From JAWLGJ01 sp041685145 (lineage in GTDB: Bacteria > Pseudomonadota > Alphaproteobacteria > Rhodospirillales > Magnetospirillaceae): DNA of 64,000 bases. The notes below the pieces were generated by a model that was not told the DNA's origin, made no database searches, and saw only the letters and a program-made list of their open reading frames with translations. Positions 35,625 through 44,263 of the stretch are shown here, one piece after another (the first letter of the stretch is position 1; each line of letters starts with the position of its first letter). Both the position numbers and the translations under genes were made by a program. The stretch spans positions 49,141 to 113,140 of the forward strand of contig JAWLGJ010000003.1 of assembly GCA_041685145.1 (NCBI GenBank), read 5' to 3'.

Positions 35625-36674
35625 ATGAGCACGAAACCGCCGCGCAAGTTCTTCGAGCCGCTGGCCGTCGGGGCGCCGGAGCCCTATCGCGAGCCGCCGG
35701 TGCGGCTGGAGCGGATGCTGCACTTCTTTCCGCCGCAGGTGGAGAAGGTGCGCGCGCGCATTCCCGACCTGATCGGGCAGGTGGACGTGCTGGTCGGCAA
35801 TCTGGAGGACGCCATCCCCGCCGACGCCAAGGAGGCGGCGCGCGAGGGCCTGATCGCGGCGGGCAAGGCCAACGACTTCGGCGGCTGCGGCCTGTGGACG
35901 CGCATCAACGCGCTCAACAGCCCCTGGGTGCTGGACGACATCACCCGCCTGGTGGCCGAGATCGGCGACAAGCTCGACGTCATCATGCTGCCCAAGGTCG
36001 AGGGGCCGTGGGACATCCACTTCCTCGACCAACTGCTGGCGCAGCTGGAGGCGAAGCACGGGCTGACGCGCCCCATCCAGATTCACGCCCTGCTGGAAAC
36101 GGCGCTGGGGGTGGAGAACGTCGCCGCCATCGCCGCCGCCAGCCCGCGGATGCACGGCATGAGCCTGGGGCCGGCCGACCTGGCGGCGTCGCGCGGCATG
36201 AAGACCACCCGCGTCGGCGGCGGCCATCCCGGCTACCGCGTCGTCGAGGATCCGCGCGCCGACGGCGGCCCGCGCGTCACCGCCCAGCAGGATCTGTGGC
36301 ACTACACCCTGGCGAAGATGGTGGACGCCTGCGTCGCCAACGGCATCAAGCCCTTCTACGGTCCCTTCGGCGACTTTTCCGACGACGAGGCGTGCGAGGC
36401 GCAGTTCCGCAACGCCTTCCTGCTGGGCTGCGCCGGGGCGTGGTCGCTGCACCCCAAGCAGATCGCCATCGCCAAGCGCGTCTTCAGCCCCGACGCCGAG
36501 GAGGTGCGCTTCGCCGCCCGCATCCTGGAGGCCATGCCCGACGGTTCCGGCGCCGTGATGATCGACGGCAAGATGCAGGACGACGCCACCTGGAAACAGG
36601 CCAAGGTGCTGGTCGACCTCGCCCGGCAGGTGGCGGCGAAAGACCCCGCGATGGCCTCGGCCTACGGGTTCTGA
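35625..36674 (+). CDS. mcl1: L-malyl-CoA / beta-methylmalyl-CoA lyase
   Basis: HpcH/CitE-family TIM-barrel lyase that splits malyl-CoA to acetyl-CoA and glyoxylate, and methylmalyl-CoA to propionyl-CoA and glyoxylate. The 349-residue protein includes VGNLEDAIPADAKEAAREGL, MLPKVEGPWDI, LLETALGVENV (metal-binding glutamate) and GMSLGPADLAASRG, followed by GAWSLHPKQIAIA. It is slightly longer than the usual 320 or so. With the neighbouring mutase and MeaB it suits the ethylmalonyl-CoA pathway, but no crotonyl-CoA reductase gene is in the window to confirm it. The ATG at 35625 has a GGGAGGAG ribosome site. Confidence 0.93.
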   Translation: MSTKPPRKFFEPLAVGAPEPYREPPVRLERMLHFFPPQVEKVRARIPDLIGQVDVLVGNLEDAIPADAKEAAREGLIAAGKANDFGGCGLWTRINALNSPWVLDDITRLVAEIGDKLDVIMLPKVEGPWDIHFLDQLLAQLEAKHGLTRPIQIHALLETALGVENVAAIAAASPRMHGMSLGPADLAASRGMKTTRVGGGHPGYRVVEDPRADGGPRVTAQQDLWHYTLAKMVDACVANGIKPFYGPFGDFSDDEACEAQFRNAFLLGCAGAWSLHPKQIAIAKRVFSPDAEEVRFAARILEAMPDGSGAVMIDGKMQDDATWKQAKVLVDLARQVAAKDPAMASAYGF

Positions 36675-36695
36675 CGCCCGGCGGCGCCTCGGCGC

Positions 36696-38462
36696 CTATT
36701 CGGCGTCGGCGGCCGTCGCCGTCGGCAGGGTCAGGATGATGGTCGTCCCCTCGCCGGGGGCGCTGCGCACCTCCAGGCCGCCGCCGTGCAGTTCGGCGAT
36801 GTGGCGGGCCAGCGGCAGGCCCACGCCCAGGCCCTCGCTGCCGTGCCGGGTCATGCTGCGCCGCTCGATGCGATCGAACAGCGTCAGCGCCTGGCGGATC
36901 TCGGCCTCGGACATGCCGGCGCCGGTGTCGGTGATCGTGATGGCGACGCCGGCGGGGCCGGCGGCCTCGGCGGCAATGGTGACGGTGCCGCCGGCCTCGG
37001 TGTGGCGGATGGCGTTGTCCAGGAGGTGGCCGATGGCGCGCAGCAGCTTGGCCTCGTCGGCGGCGACGGCCGGCAGGGGCGGCAGCGGCACCAGGCGCAG
37101 ATCGACGCCCCGCTGCGCCGCCGTGGCCTTGGCGGCGTCGCGGCCGCGGGACAGCAGCGCCGGCAGCGCCACCGGCGCCGGGTCCAGGGCCGCGGCGCCC
37201 ATCTCGCCGCTGGCGATGTCGAGCACGTTCTGGATCAGCTCCCGCAGCCGATGGCCGGCGACGACGATGCTGTCGACGAAGCCGCGATAGCGGCCGTCCG
37301 CCGGCCCCAGGATTTCCTGCTGAATGCCCTCCGCGAAGCCCAGGATGGCGTTCAGCGGCGTGCGCAATTCGTGGCTGATATTGTGCAGGAAGTGCGACTT
37401 GGCCTCGCTGGCCGCGTCCGACCGCTCCTTCTCGCGGATCAGCCGCCGTTCCGACGCGCGCAGGCGCCGCTCCATGCCATCGAGAATGACCCAGAATATG
37501 GCCAGCAAAAGCAGCCCGCCGGCAGTGCTGGCGGCGGTAGTGCCGAGGATGAGGCGGCGGTGGTCGCGGTGCGCCTCGGTGACGTCCTTGACGACCAGCA
37601 GACGGGCGCCGTGGCGCCCGGAGAGATCGGGAATCTGGAAGGGCAGCAAATGCAGCACACGGCCGCCGACGCCCTCGTCCTGGCGGGGCACTCCCCGGTC
37701 GAGGAGCCCCTGGTCGACCAGGGCGACGATGCCCGGCTCCGGTTCCTCGGTGTGGTCGACCAGCACGACGGATTCGAAGCGGTCCCAGTCCGGCCGCCGG
37801 CCCAGCAGGCGCATCCCCGCTTCCCACTCGGGCCGCGCCACATGATTCTTGGGCACGAAGATATAGGTCTCGACTCCGAAGACGGCCCGCACATCGGCGA
37901 CGATGTGGTCGATTTCCTTGCCCAGTTCGACGGCGCCGATCAGTTCGCCGTCGCGGAACCACGGCGCCACCGCCCGCAGGGTGAAGGTGCCCAGCGGGCC
38001 GATTTCCAGCCCGGCGCTGGGCCTCCGATCGGCCAGGGCGCGCCGGGCGGTCTCGCGGTCCAGCCGGTCGCCGTGGCGGTCCGGCTGGTGCACCCGCAGC
38101 AGGGCCCGCCGGTCGGGGGTGATGAAATACATGTGGGTGATGTCGTGCACGCGCCTCAACTCGTCGAACAGGGCTCCGCCGTGTTCCAGTAGCCCATCCC
38201 GGTCGCGGCGGCGGAACGCCTCCGTCAGACGCTCGACCGCCGACAGCGGCACCAGCGCCGCCCGCAGCGCCTCCGCCTCTTTCCTGACGATGTGGTTGAG
38301 CGTGGGATGGACCGTCGCCGCCAGGTCGCGGACGACGTCGGCCTGCTGCCAGTGATGGCGGACGACGATGACGGCGTCGACGCCCACCGTCACCAACACC
38401 ACGAACACCGCCAGGGGCACCAGGACGGCGAGCTTAAACCGCGACAGGCGATGCCCGCTCAT
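36696..38462 (-). CDS. Membrane sensor histidine kinase with periplasmic Cache-like domain
   Basis: Two-component sensor of 588 residues. An N-terminal helix (about 10-32) and a second helix (about 305-328) bracket a periplasmic domain of about 270 residues that looks like a double Cache module (ITHMYFITPDRRALLRVHQP, APWFRDGELIGAVELGKEID). The cytoplasmic part has the HisKA box SHFLHNISHELRTPLNAI (about 361-378) and an HATPase with LLDNAIRHTEAGG, DTGAGM and GLGVGLPLARHIAELHGG. No response regulator is adjacent. It converges with mcl1 and diverges from accA. The ligand is unknown. Confidence 0.92.
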   Translation of the reverse strand: MSGHRLSRFKLAVLVPLAVFVVLVTVGVDAVIVVRHHWQQADVVRDLAATVHPTLNHIVRKEAEALRAALVPLSAVERLTEAFRRRDRDGLLEHGGALFDELRRVHDITHMYFITPDRRALLRVHQPDRHGDRLDRETARRALADRRPSAGLEIGPLGTFTLRAVAPWFRDGELIGAVELGKEIDHIVADVRAVFGVETYIFVPKNHVARPEWEAGMRLLGRRPDWDRFESVVLVDHTEEPEPGIVALVDQGLLDRGVPRQDEGVGGRVLHLLPFQIPDLSGRHGARLLVVKDVTEAHRDHRRLILGTTAASTAGGLLLLAIFWVILDGMERRLRASERRLIREKERSDAASEAKSHFLHNISHELRTPLNAILGFAEGIQQEILGPADGRYRGFVDSIVVAGHRLRELIQNVLDIASGEMGAAALDPAPVALPALLSRGRDAAKATAAQRGVDLRLVPLPPLPAVAADEAKLLRAIGHLLDNAIRHTEAGGTVTIAAEAAGPAGVAITITDTGAGMSEAEIRQALTLFDRIERRSMTRHGSEGLGVGLPLARHIAELHGGGLEVRSAPGEGTTIILTLPTATAADAE

Positions 38463-38524
38463 GGGGTGCTTTCCGCATTGCCATGCCTAAGGTTAGCACC
38501 GGCGGTGCCCTAAGCCAAAGGGGG

Positions 38525-38540
38525 TAATCCATACGGATTA
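38525..38540. promoter_or_regulatory. Inverted repeat TAATCC-N4-GGATTA in the accA/kinase intergenic region
   Basis: A perfect six-base dyad with a four-base spacer lies in the 163-base gap between the divergent sensor kinase and accA. An imperfect dyad built on TTAGCACCG and CGGTGCCCTAA lies just to its left (38492-38513). Either could be an operator; no regulator is identified. Confidence 0.35.
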
Positions 38541-38625
38541 GACGGCGCGGCGGCGGGCGCCCGCTTTTACCGCAACCCCTTTCATGGTAAGACCGCGCCC
38601 GGGGCAGGCACTGCGGATGACATAG

Positions 38626-39579
38626 ATGAACTTTCTCGACTTCGAGAAACCGATTGCCGAGCTGGAAGGCAAGATCGAGGAACTGCGCCACCTCAGCGAC
38701 AGCGACGATCTCAACATCGCCGAGGAAGTGTCGCGCCTTCAGGCCAAGGTCGATCGACAGCTTCGCCAGACCTACGCCAAGCTGACTCCGTGGCAGAAGA
38801 CCCAGGTCGCCCGCCACCCCGACCGGCCGCACTTCCTCGATTACATCGAAGCACTGGTCGAGGACTTCACGCCGCTGGCCGGCGACCGCTGCTTCGGCGA
38901 GGAGGCGGCGATCATCGGCGGGCTGGGGCGCCTGGGCGGGCGTAGCTGCATGATCATCGGCCACGAGAAGGGCCGCGACACCGAATCCCGGGTGCGGCAC
39001 AATTTCGGCATGGCCCGGCCCGAGGGCTACCGCAAGGCGGTGCGCCTCATGCGCATGGCGGAACGCTTCCGCCTGCCGGTGGTCACCCTGGTCGACACCG
39101 CCGGCGCCTATCCCGGCGTCGACGCCGAGGCCCGCGGCCAGGCCGAGGCCATCGCGCGGTCGATCGAGACCTGCCTCGACATCCGGGTGCCGCTGGTCAG
39201 CGCCGTCATCGGCGAGGGCGGCTCCGGCGGCGCCATCGCGCTGGCGGCCGCCAACACCGTCTTGATGCTGGAGCACTCGATCTATTCGGTCATCAGCCCC
39301 GAGGGCTGCGCCTCGATCCTGTGGCGCAGCGGCGATGCCGCCAAGGACGCCGCCGAGGCCCTGCGCCTGACCGCACAGGATCTGCACAAGCTGGGGGTCA
39401 TCGACGACATCGTGCCCGAGCCCCTGGGCGGCGCCCATCGCGCGCCGGCCGAGGCCGTCAAGGCCCTGGGCGCGGCGCTGGAGGGGGCGCTGGGGGAACT
39501 GGCCGGCGTCGACGGCGGCGTCCTGCGCGCCCGGCGGCGCGAGAAGTTCCTGGCAATGGGCAAGCACGGCCTGCATTAG
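38626..39579 (+). CDS. accA: Acetyl-CoA carboxylase carboxyltransferase subunit alpha
   Basis: Subunit of the enzyme that makes malonyl-CoA for fatty-acid synthesis. The 317-residue protein has the typical beginning NFLDFEKPIAELEGKIEELR, an RPHFLDYIEAL segment, GHEKGRDTESRVRHNFGMA, and the oxyanion-hole region IGEGGSGGAIALA followed by YSVISPEGCASILW. Length and motifs are normal for AccA. Its stop overlaps the convergent AbrB-family gene by four bases. accD is not in the window. Confidence 0.97.
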   Translation: MNFLDFEKPIAELEGKIEELRHLSDSDDLNIAEEVSRLQAKVDRQLRQTYAKLTPWQKTQVARHPDRPHFLDYIEALVEDFTPLAGDRCFGEEAAIIGGLGRLGGRSCMIIGHEKGRDTESRVRHNFGMARPEGYRKAVRLMRMAERFRLPVVTLVDTAGAYPGVDAEARGQAEAIARSIETCLDIRVPLVSAVIGEGGSGGAIALAAANTVLMLEHSIYSVISPEGCASILWRSGDAAKDAAEALRLTAQDLHKLGVIDDIVPEPLGGAHRAPAEAVKALGAALEGALGELAGVDGGVLRARRREKFLAMGKHGLH

Positions 39580-40667
39580 GGCCGGGAATCACCCTCCCGG
39601 GACTCGCCCGTAACAGCCCCGCGCCAGCCCCGCGCCAGCCGGAAGGCCAGCGGCGCCGCCATCACCACCAGCAGGATGCGGGCCAGGTGGTGGGTGGAGA
39701 CGAAGGCGACGTCGGCGCCCAGCGCCATCGCGATCAGGCACATCTCCGCCAGCCCGCCCGGCACCAGCGCCAGCAGCAGCGCCGTCGCTGCCAACCCGGT
39801 CAGCGGCGCCAGCGTCAGCGCCGCCGTCACGCTCAAGCCCAGCATGATCGCCGTCGAACCGGCGGCCACGACGGCGGTGCGGCCGATGCGGCCCCAGCCG
39901 GTGCCGGCGAAGCGGCAGCCGATGGCGGTGCCGACGACCACCTGTGCCAGCGCCACCGCCTCGCCCGGCGGCCGCACGTCGGTCAGCCCCGCCACATGCA
40001 CCGCCGCCGCCAGCAGCATCGGCCCGGTGATCAGCGCCGCCGGCAGGCGCAGGGCGCGGGCGAGCCAGAACCCCACGACGCCGCTGGCCGCCAGCCAGAC
40101 GGCGTCGGCGGCGCTCAGATCGCCCAGCGTCCCCATCGCCGCCGCCGCGCCGCCGCCGCCATAGCCCTCGAACAGGCGGTACCAGATGGGCACCGCGAAG
40201 ACGGTCAGCAGGATGCGCAGCGCGTGCACCAGCGCCACGGTGCGCTCGTCGCCGCCCTGGGTGGCGGTCATCAGGATCATCTCGTTGAGACCGCCGGGCG
40301 CGGCGGCGAAATAGCTGGTCACCGGCCCCCAGCCGGCGACGCGGCGGTAATACAGCATCACCAGCCCGGTCACCGCCGCCACATAAAGCGCCAGCGCCGC
40401 CAGGCTGGGCAGCCAGTGCCCCAGTTCGCCGACAAGACCGGGATGGAAGGCGCTGCCCAGCATCAGGCCCAGCACGCCGATCATGACGTTGCGCAGCGCC
40501 CCCGGCACCGCCACCGGCAGGCCCGACACGGCGGCGACGGTGCTGAAGGCCATCGCCCCCAGCATCCACGGCAGCGGCACCCCCGCCCAGGCGAACAGCG
40601 CCCCGCCCAGCGCCCCGCCCCCCAGCGCCAGCGCCCAGCGCGCCGGCGGCGCAACGCCTTGTGTCAT
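39576..40667 (-). CDS. AbrB-family membrane protein
   Basis: Integral membrane protein of 363 residues with about ten helices in two repeated halves; repeats include LPWMLGAMAFSTVAA with PGGLNEMILMTATQGGD in the first half and ITGPMLLAAAVHVAG with VPGGLAEMCLIAMALGADVA in the second. This is the AbrB-duplication family, often labelled ammonia monooxygenase-like but more likely a transporter. It is unrelated to the Bacillus AbrB repressor. Its start overlaps the nadK stop (ATGA). Confidence 0.88.
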   Translation of the reverse strand: MTQGVAPPARWALALGGGALGGALFAWAGVPLPWMLGAMAFSTVAAVSGLPVAVPGALRNVMIGVLGLMLGSAFHPGLVGELGHWLPSLAALALYVAAVTGLVMLYYRRVAGWGPVTSYFAAAPGGLNEMILMTATQGGDERTVALVHALRILLTVFAVPIWYRLFEGYGGGGAAAAMGTLGDLSAADAVWLAASGVVGFWLARALRLPAALITGPMLLAAAVHVAGLTDVRPPGEAVALAQVVVGTAIGCRFAGTGWGRIGRTAVVAAGSTAIMLGLSVTAALTLAPLTGLAATALLLALVPGGLAEMCLIAMALGADVAFVSTHHLARILLVVMAAPLAFRLARGWRGAVTGESREGDSRP

Positions 40668-41431
40668 GGCATGAACTGTTCGGCCAGGATGCGTTCTTCC
40701 AGGTTGTGCTCGGGGTCGAACAGCAGCGTCATGGCGACGCCGCGATCCTCGCGCACCTCGACGCGGGCGACGTCGCGGACCTCGGTGTAGTCGGCCACCG
40801 CGCTCACCGGGCGCTTGTCGGCCTCCAGGATCTCGAAAGCCACCACCGCCCGGTGGGTCAGCAGCGCGCCGCGCCAGCGCCGGGGCCGGAAGGCGCTGAT
40901 GGGGGTCAGGGCCATCACCCCGGCGCCCATCGGGATGATGGGGCCGTGGGCGGAAAGGTTGTAGGCGGTGCTGCCGGCCGGGGTGGCGACCAGCACGCCG
41001 TCGCAGACGAGTTCCGACAGGCGCACCTTGCCGTCGATGCTGATGCGGATCTTGGCCGCCTGGCGGCTTTCGCGCAGCAGCGAAACCTCGTTGATGGCCA
41101 GCGCCTCGACCGCCTCGCCGGCAATGGTGCGCGCCGTCATGCGCAGAGGGTGCAATTGCACGGCCTCGGCGCGTTCCAGCCGTTCCGGCAGGCCGTCCTC
41201 GCGGTAGACATTCATCAGGAAGCCGACGGTGCCCCGGTTCATGCCGTAGATGGGCACCTGGTGGTCGATGTGCTTGTGCAGCATCTCCAGCATGAAGCCG
41301 TCGCCGCCCAGGGCGACGATCGCCTCGGCCTCCGCCGGCGGCACATGGCCGTACCGGTCGCGCAGGCGTTCAAGCGCGCCTTGCGCCAGGTCGGTGTCGG
41401 CGGCCAGAAAGGATAGCTTGCTGAATCGCAT
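40664..41431 (-). CDS. nadK: NAD kinase
   Basis: Phosphorylates NAD to NADP. The 255-residue protein has the diagnostic ALGGDGFMLEMLH (GGDG, about 41-53), YGMNRGTVGFLMN, the NE-containing ALAINEVSLL, and GVLVATPAGSTAYNLSAHGP. It is a short form, typical of alphaproteobacteria. The start follows a GAGGCG site. It is translationally coupled to the downstream AbrB-family gene by a four-base overlap. Confidence 0.95.
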   Translation of the reverse strand: MRFSKLSFLAADTDLAQGALERLRDRYGHVPPAEAEAIVALGGDGFMLEMLHKHIDHQVPIYGMNRGTVGFLMNVYREDGLPERLERAEAVQLHPLRMTARTIAGEAVEALAINEVSLLRESRQAAKIRISIDGKVRLSELVCDGVLVATPAGSTAYNLSAHGPIIPMGAGVMALTPISAFRPRRWRGALLTHRAVVAFEILEADKRPVSAVADYTEVRDVARVEVREDRGVAMTLLFDPEHNLEERILAEQFMP

Positions 41432-41498
41432 GTCGCCTCGCCCCGCTGCGGCGCCGCAGTATAGCGCCGCCGGCCGCCATTGCCAGGGACGGTTGAGC

Positions 41499-42485
41499 TT
41501 AGCCGCCGGTGACGCTCATATGCCGTGGCACGGCGGGGCCGCGGCCGCGCTCGACGACGAAGTCGTGGCCCTTGGGCTTGCGGCCGATGGCGGCCTCGAT
41601 GGCGGCGACGAGCGCGCCGTCGTCGTCGCTGGCGCGCAGCGGCGCCCGCAGATCGGCGCGGTCCTCCTGGCCCAGGCACATGTAAAGCTGCCCCGTGCAG
41701 GTCAGGCGGACGCGGTTGCAGGACTCGCAAAAATTGTGCGACATCGGCGTGATGAAGCCCAGCCGCCGGCCGGTCTCGGCCACCTGCACGTAACGGGACG
41801 GCCCGCCGGTGGTGTAGGTGCTCTCGACCAGCGTCCAGTTGCGTTCGAGGCGGGCGCGCACCTCCGACAGCGGCAGATAGTGTTCGGTGCGGTCCTCGGC
41901 GATCTCGCCCAGGGGCATGGTCTCGATGAGGGTGAGGTCGAAGCCTTCTTCGCCGCACCAGGCGAGCAGGGAGTCGAGTTCGTCCTCGTTGACGCCTTTC
42001 AGCGCCACGGTGTTGATCTTCACCGCCAGGCCGGCCTGCTTGGCCGCCGCCAGCCCCGCCATGACCTTGTCGAGGCTGCCCCAGCGCGTGATGCGGGCGA
42101 ATTTGTCGGGGTCGCGGGTGTCCAGCGAGACGTTGATGCGCCGCACCCCGGCGGCGTACAGGTCGTCGGCGAAGCGGGTAAGCTGGGTGGCGTTGGTGGT
42201 CAGGGTAAGCTCGTCCAGCGCTCCCTCGGCGACGTGCCGGCCCAGATTGCCGATCAGGCTCATGACGTTGCGCCGCACCAGCGGCTCGCCGCCGGTGAGG
42301 CGGATCTTGCGCACCCCCTGCCGTATGAAGGCGGTGCACACCCGCTCCAGTTCCTCCAGCGACAGCACCTCCGCCTTGGGCAGGAAGGTCATGTGCTCGG
42401 CCATGCAATAGACGCAGCGCAGGTCGCAGCGGTCCGTCACCGACACCCGCAGATAAGTGACCTTGCGGCCGTAAGGATCGATCAC
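41499..42485 (-). CDS. moaA: GTP 3',8-cyclase MoaA (molybdopterin synthesis)
   Basis: Radical-SAM enzyme that performs the first step of molybdenum cofactor synthesis. I place the start at GTG 42485, which follows a GAGGAG site and gives the alphaproteobacterial family start (M)IDPYGRKVTYLRVSVTDRC; a TTG at 42515 would add ten residues. The 328-residue protein has the radical-SAM cluster CDLRCVYC (about 20-27), RLTGGEPLVRR, the C-terminal cluster CESCNRVRLTCTG, and ends in the diagnostic double glycine. No other moa, moe or mod gene is in the window except a ModE-like regulator just upstream. Confidence 0.95.
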   Translation of the reverse strand: MIDPYGRKVTYLRVSVTDRCDLRCVYCMAEHMTFLPKAEVLSLEELERVCTAFIRQGVRKIRLTGGEPLVRRNVMSLIGNLGRHVAEGALDELTLTTNATQLTRFADDLYAAGVRRINVSLDTRDPDKFARITRWGSLDKVMAGLAAAKQAGLAVKINTVALKGVNEDELDSLLAWCGEEGFDLTLIETMPLGEIAEDRTEHYLPLSEVRARLERNWTLVESTYTTGGPSRYVQVAETGRRLGFITPMSHNFCESCNRVRLTCTGQLYMCLGQEDRADLRAPLRASDDDGALVAAIEAAIGRKPKGHDFVVERGRGPAVPRHMSVTGG

Positions 42486-42593
42486 GCCGGACTCCTCAAC
42501 GTCGTTGCGGGGCAAGCGTTAAGACGTGCCGTATACAACGGTAGCGATCCTAGCAGGAATCGCGGCGGCTGTCGCCCCGGAAAATCGGCGAGG

Positions 42594-42968
42594 TCAGCTA
42601 TCCGAATCGTCATCCGGCGGCGCGCCGGCGGGCTCGCGCATGAGGGCGGCGAAGTCGGCTAGTTCCGGCGCCACGCTCGCCGCCGCCTTGGCCTCGATCG
42701 CGCGGTAGCGGTCGAGGACGTCGCGGCCGAAGGCGGTCAGGCGGGCGCCGCCGCCGCCGCGCCCGCCGGTGGCGGTCAGCACCAGCGGATCCTTAAAGCT
42801 GTTGTTGACGGCGTCGACCAGCACCCAGGCGCGGCGGTAGCTCATGCCCATGTCCCGCGCCGCCGCCGAGATCGAGCCGGTGCGCCCGATGGCTTCCAGC
42901 AGCCGCGCCTTGCCGGGGCCCAGCGCGGTGGCGGCGCCGATCAGGAGGCGTATGGCGGGCGGGGGCAT
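42594..42968 (-). CDS. ModE N-terminal-like winged-helix regulator
   Basis: A 124-residue DNA-binding protein consisting of one LysR/ModE-type winged helix-turn-helix (LLEAIGRTGSISAAARDMGM then YRRAWVLVDAVNNSF, about 25-60) with a GGRGGGGARLTAFG wing. It has no molybdate-binding TOBE domains, so it cannot sense molybdate in the usual ModE manner. The start at 42968 follows the methionine of MPPPAIRLL; an in-frame start at 43046 would overlap the divergent gene's leader. It lies upstream of moaA and is divergent from the DUF2478-DUF364 gene. Confidence 0.87.
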   Translation of the reverse strand: MPPPAIRLLIGAATALGPGKARLLEAIGRTGSISAAARDMGMSYRRAWVLVDAVNNSFKDPLVLTATGGRGGGGARLTAFGRDVLDRYRAIEAKAAASVAPELADFAALMREPAGAPPDDDSDS

Positions 42969-43039
42969 GGCGTGTGGTCCTGCGGTCGTTCGTCGAACTT
43001 GCCAAGGGCCATCAAATCCGGCCACAAAGAGGCATGTCA

Positions 43040-44263
43040 ATGCCAAGCGCCAGACGCGAGGCCTTCGCCACCCCGGCGGGGGCGGTGGTCTACCCGCCGG
43101 GGGTGGGGGTCGAGGATCTGCTCGGCGCCTTCACGAGCGAGCTTGCCGGGCGCGGCTGGCGGCTGGGGGGATTGATCCAGCGCACCCGGCGCGCCGCCGA
43201 CGGGTGCAAGTCCGACATGGCGCTCATCGAACTGGACACCGGCCGGCGGCTGTCCATCGCCCAGCCGCTGGGCAAGGGCTCGCAAAGTTGCGTGCTCGAC
43301 ACCGCCGCCCTGGCCGAATCCTCCGGGGCGCTGCGCCGCGCCCTGGCCGACGGCGTCGACCTGGTGGTGGTGAACAAGTTCGGCGATGCCGAGCGCCGGG
43401 GCGGCGGGCTGGCCGACGACATGCTGGCCGTGATGGCGGAGGGGCGGCCGCTGCTGACGGCGGTGCCGGGCGATGCCTTGGGGGACTGGCTGCGCTTCAC
43501 CGGCGGGCAGTGCCGCCTGTTGGCGCCCGACGCGGCGGCGCTGTGGCGGTGGTGGGGCGCCCATCGCCTCTACGAGGATCTGATGCTGGGGGTCGAGGAC
43601 GCGCCCGTGCGGCGCGTCGTCGTCGGGGTCAACTGGACGCTGGTCGAGGGGCCGCATGGCGTCGGCCTGGCGCAGACGCCGGCGCGCGGCGGCGAGGGCT
43701 GCCGCGCCATTGCCGCCGATGCCGCCGGCGCCAGCCTGCGCGATCTGGCGGCGCGGCTGCTGACGTCGTGGGATCCCTTCGATGCCGCGCTGGCGGCGGC
43801 GGCGATCAACGCGCACTATAACCGCCGCGACCTCGCCGGGGCGGCGGTCAACGGCCTCGACGCCGCCGCCGCCTGCGACGGCCGGCTGGTGTGCGTCGGC
43901 GCCTTTCCGGGGCTGGCGCAGCGCCGGCCGGACGCCGAGGTCATCGAACGCCAGCCCGGCGCCGGCCGCTTCCCGCCCGAGGCGGCGGAATGGCTGCTGC
44001 CCGGCTGCGGCGCGGCGCTGATCACCGCCGCCACCTTCGCCAACCGCTCGCTGCCGCATTTGCTCGACCTGGCGGCGGGCGGCGAGGTCGTGCTGGTGGG
44101 GCCGGGCTGTCCGCTGACGCCGCGGCTGTTCTCCTATGGCGCCGGCGTCCTGTCGGGGCTGGTCATTGACGACGCCGACGCCGCCGCGGCGGCGGTGGCG
44201 GCGGGGGTCACCGCCAAGGGCCTGCGCGCCTGCGGCCGAATGCTGATTCTGCGGCGCCCGTGA
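43040..44263 (+). CDS. DUF2478-DUF4213/DUF364 fusion protein
   Basis: A 407-residue protein that I read as two fused families. Residues about 10-175 match DUF2478 (GLIQRTRRAADGCKSDMALI, DLVVVNKFGDAERRGGG, LLTAVPGDALGDWLRF), an NTPase-like family often found beside molybdate transport genes. Residues about 180-405 match DUF4213/DUF364, the putative heavy-metal chelation family (VNWTLVEGPHGVGL, AINAHYNRRDL, LLPGCGAALITAATFANRSL, GPGCPLTPRLFSYG). The ATG at 43040 has an AAAGAGG site eight bases upstream. It overlaps the next gene (chpT) by four bases and is divergent from a ModE-like regulator. Function is unknown; metal handling is inference. Confidence 0.82.
   Translation: MPSARREAFATPAGAVVYPPGVGVEDLLGAFTSELAGRGWRLGGLIQRTRRAADGCKSDMALIELDTGRRLSIAQPLGKGSQSCVLDTAALAESSGALRRALADGVDLVVVNKFGDAERRGGGLADDMLAVMAEGRPLLTAVPGDALGDWLRFTGGQCRLLAPDAAALWRWWGAHRLYEDLMLGVEDAPVRRVVVGVNWTLVEGPHGVGLAQTPARGGEGCRAIAADAAGASLRDLAARLLTSWDPFDAALAAAAINAHYNRRDLAGAAVNGLDAAAACDGRLVCVGAFPGLAQRRPDAEVIERQPGAGRFPPEAAEWLLPGCGAALITAATFANRSLPHLLDLAAGGEVVLVGPGCPLTPRLFSYGAGVLSGLVIDDADAAAAAVAAGVTAKGLRACGRMLILRRP

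Noticed and set aside
42486..42593. Possible molybdenum-cofactor riboswitch before moaA
   Set aside because: The gap is only about 108 bases and no extended hairpin set or recognisable motif is visible.
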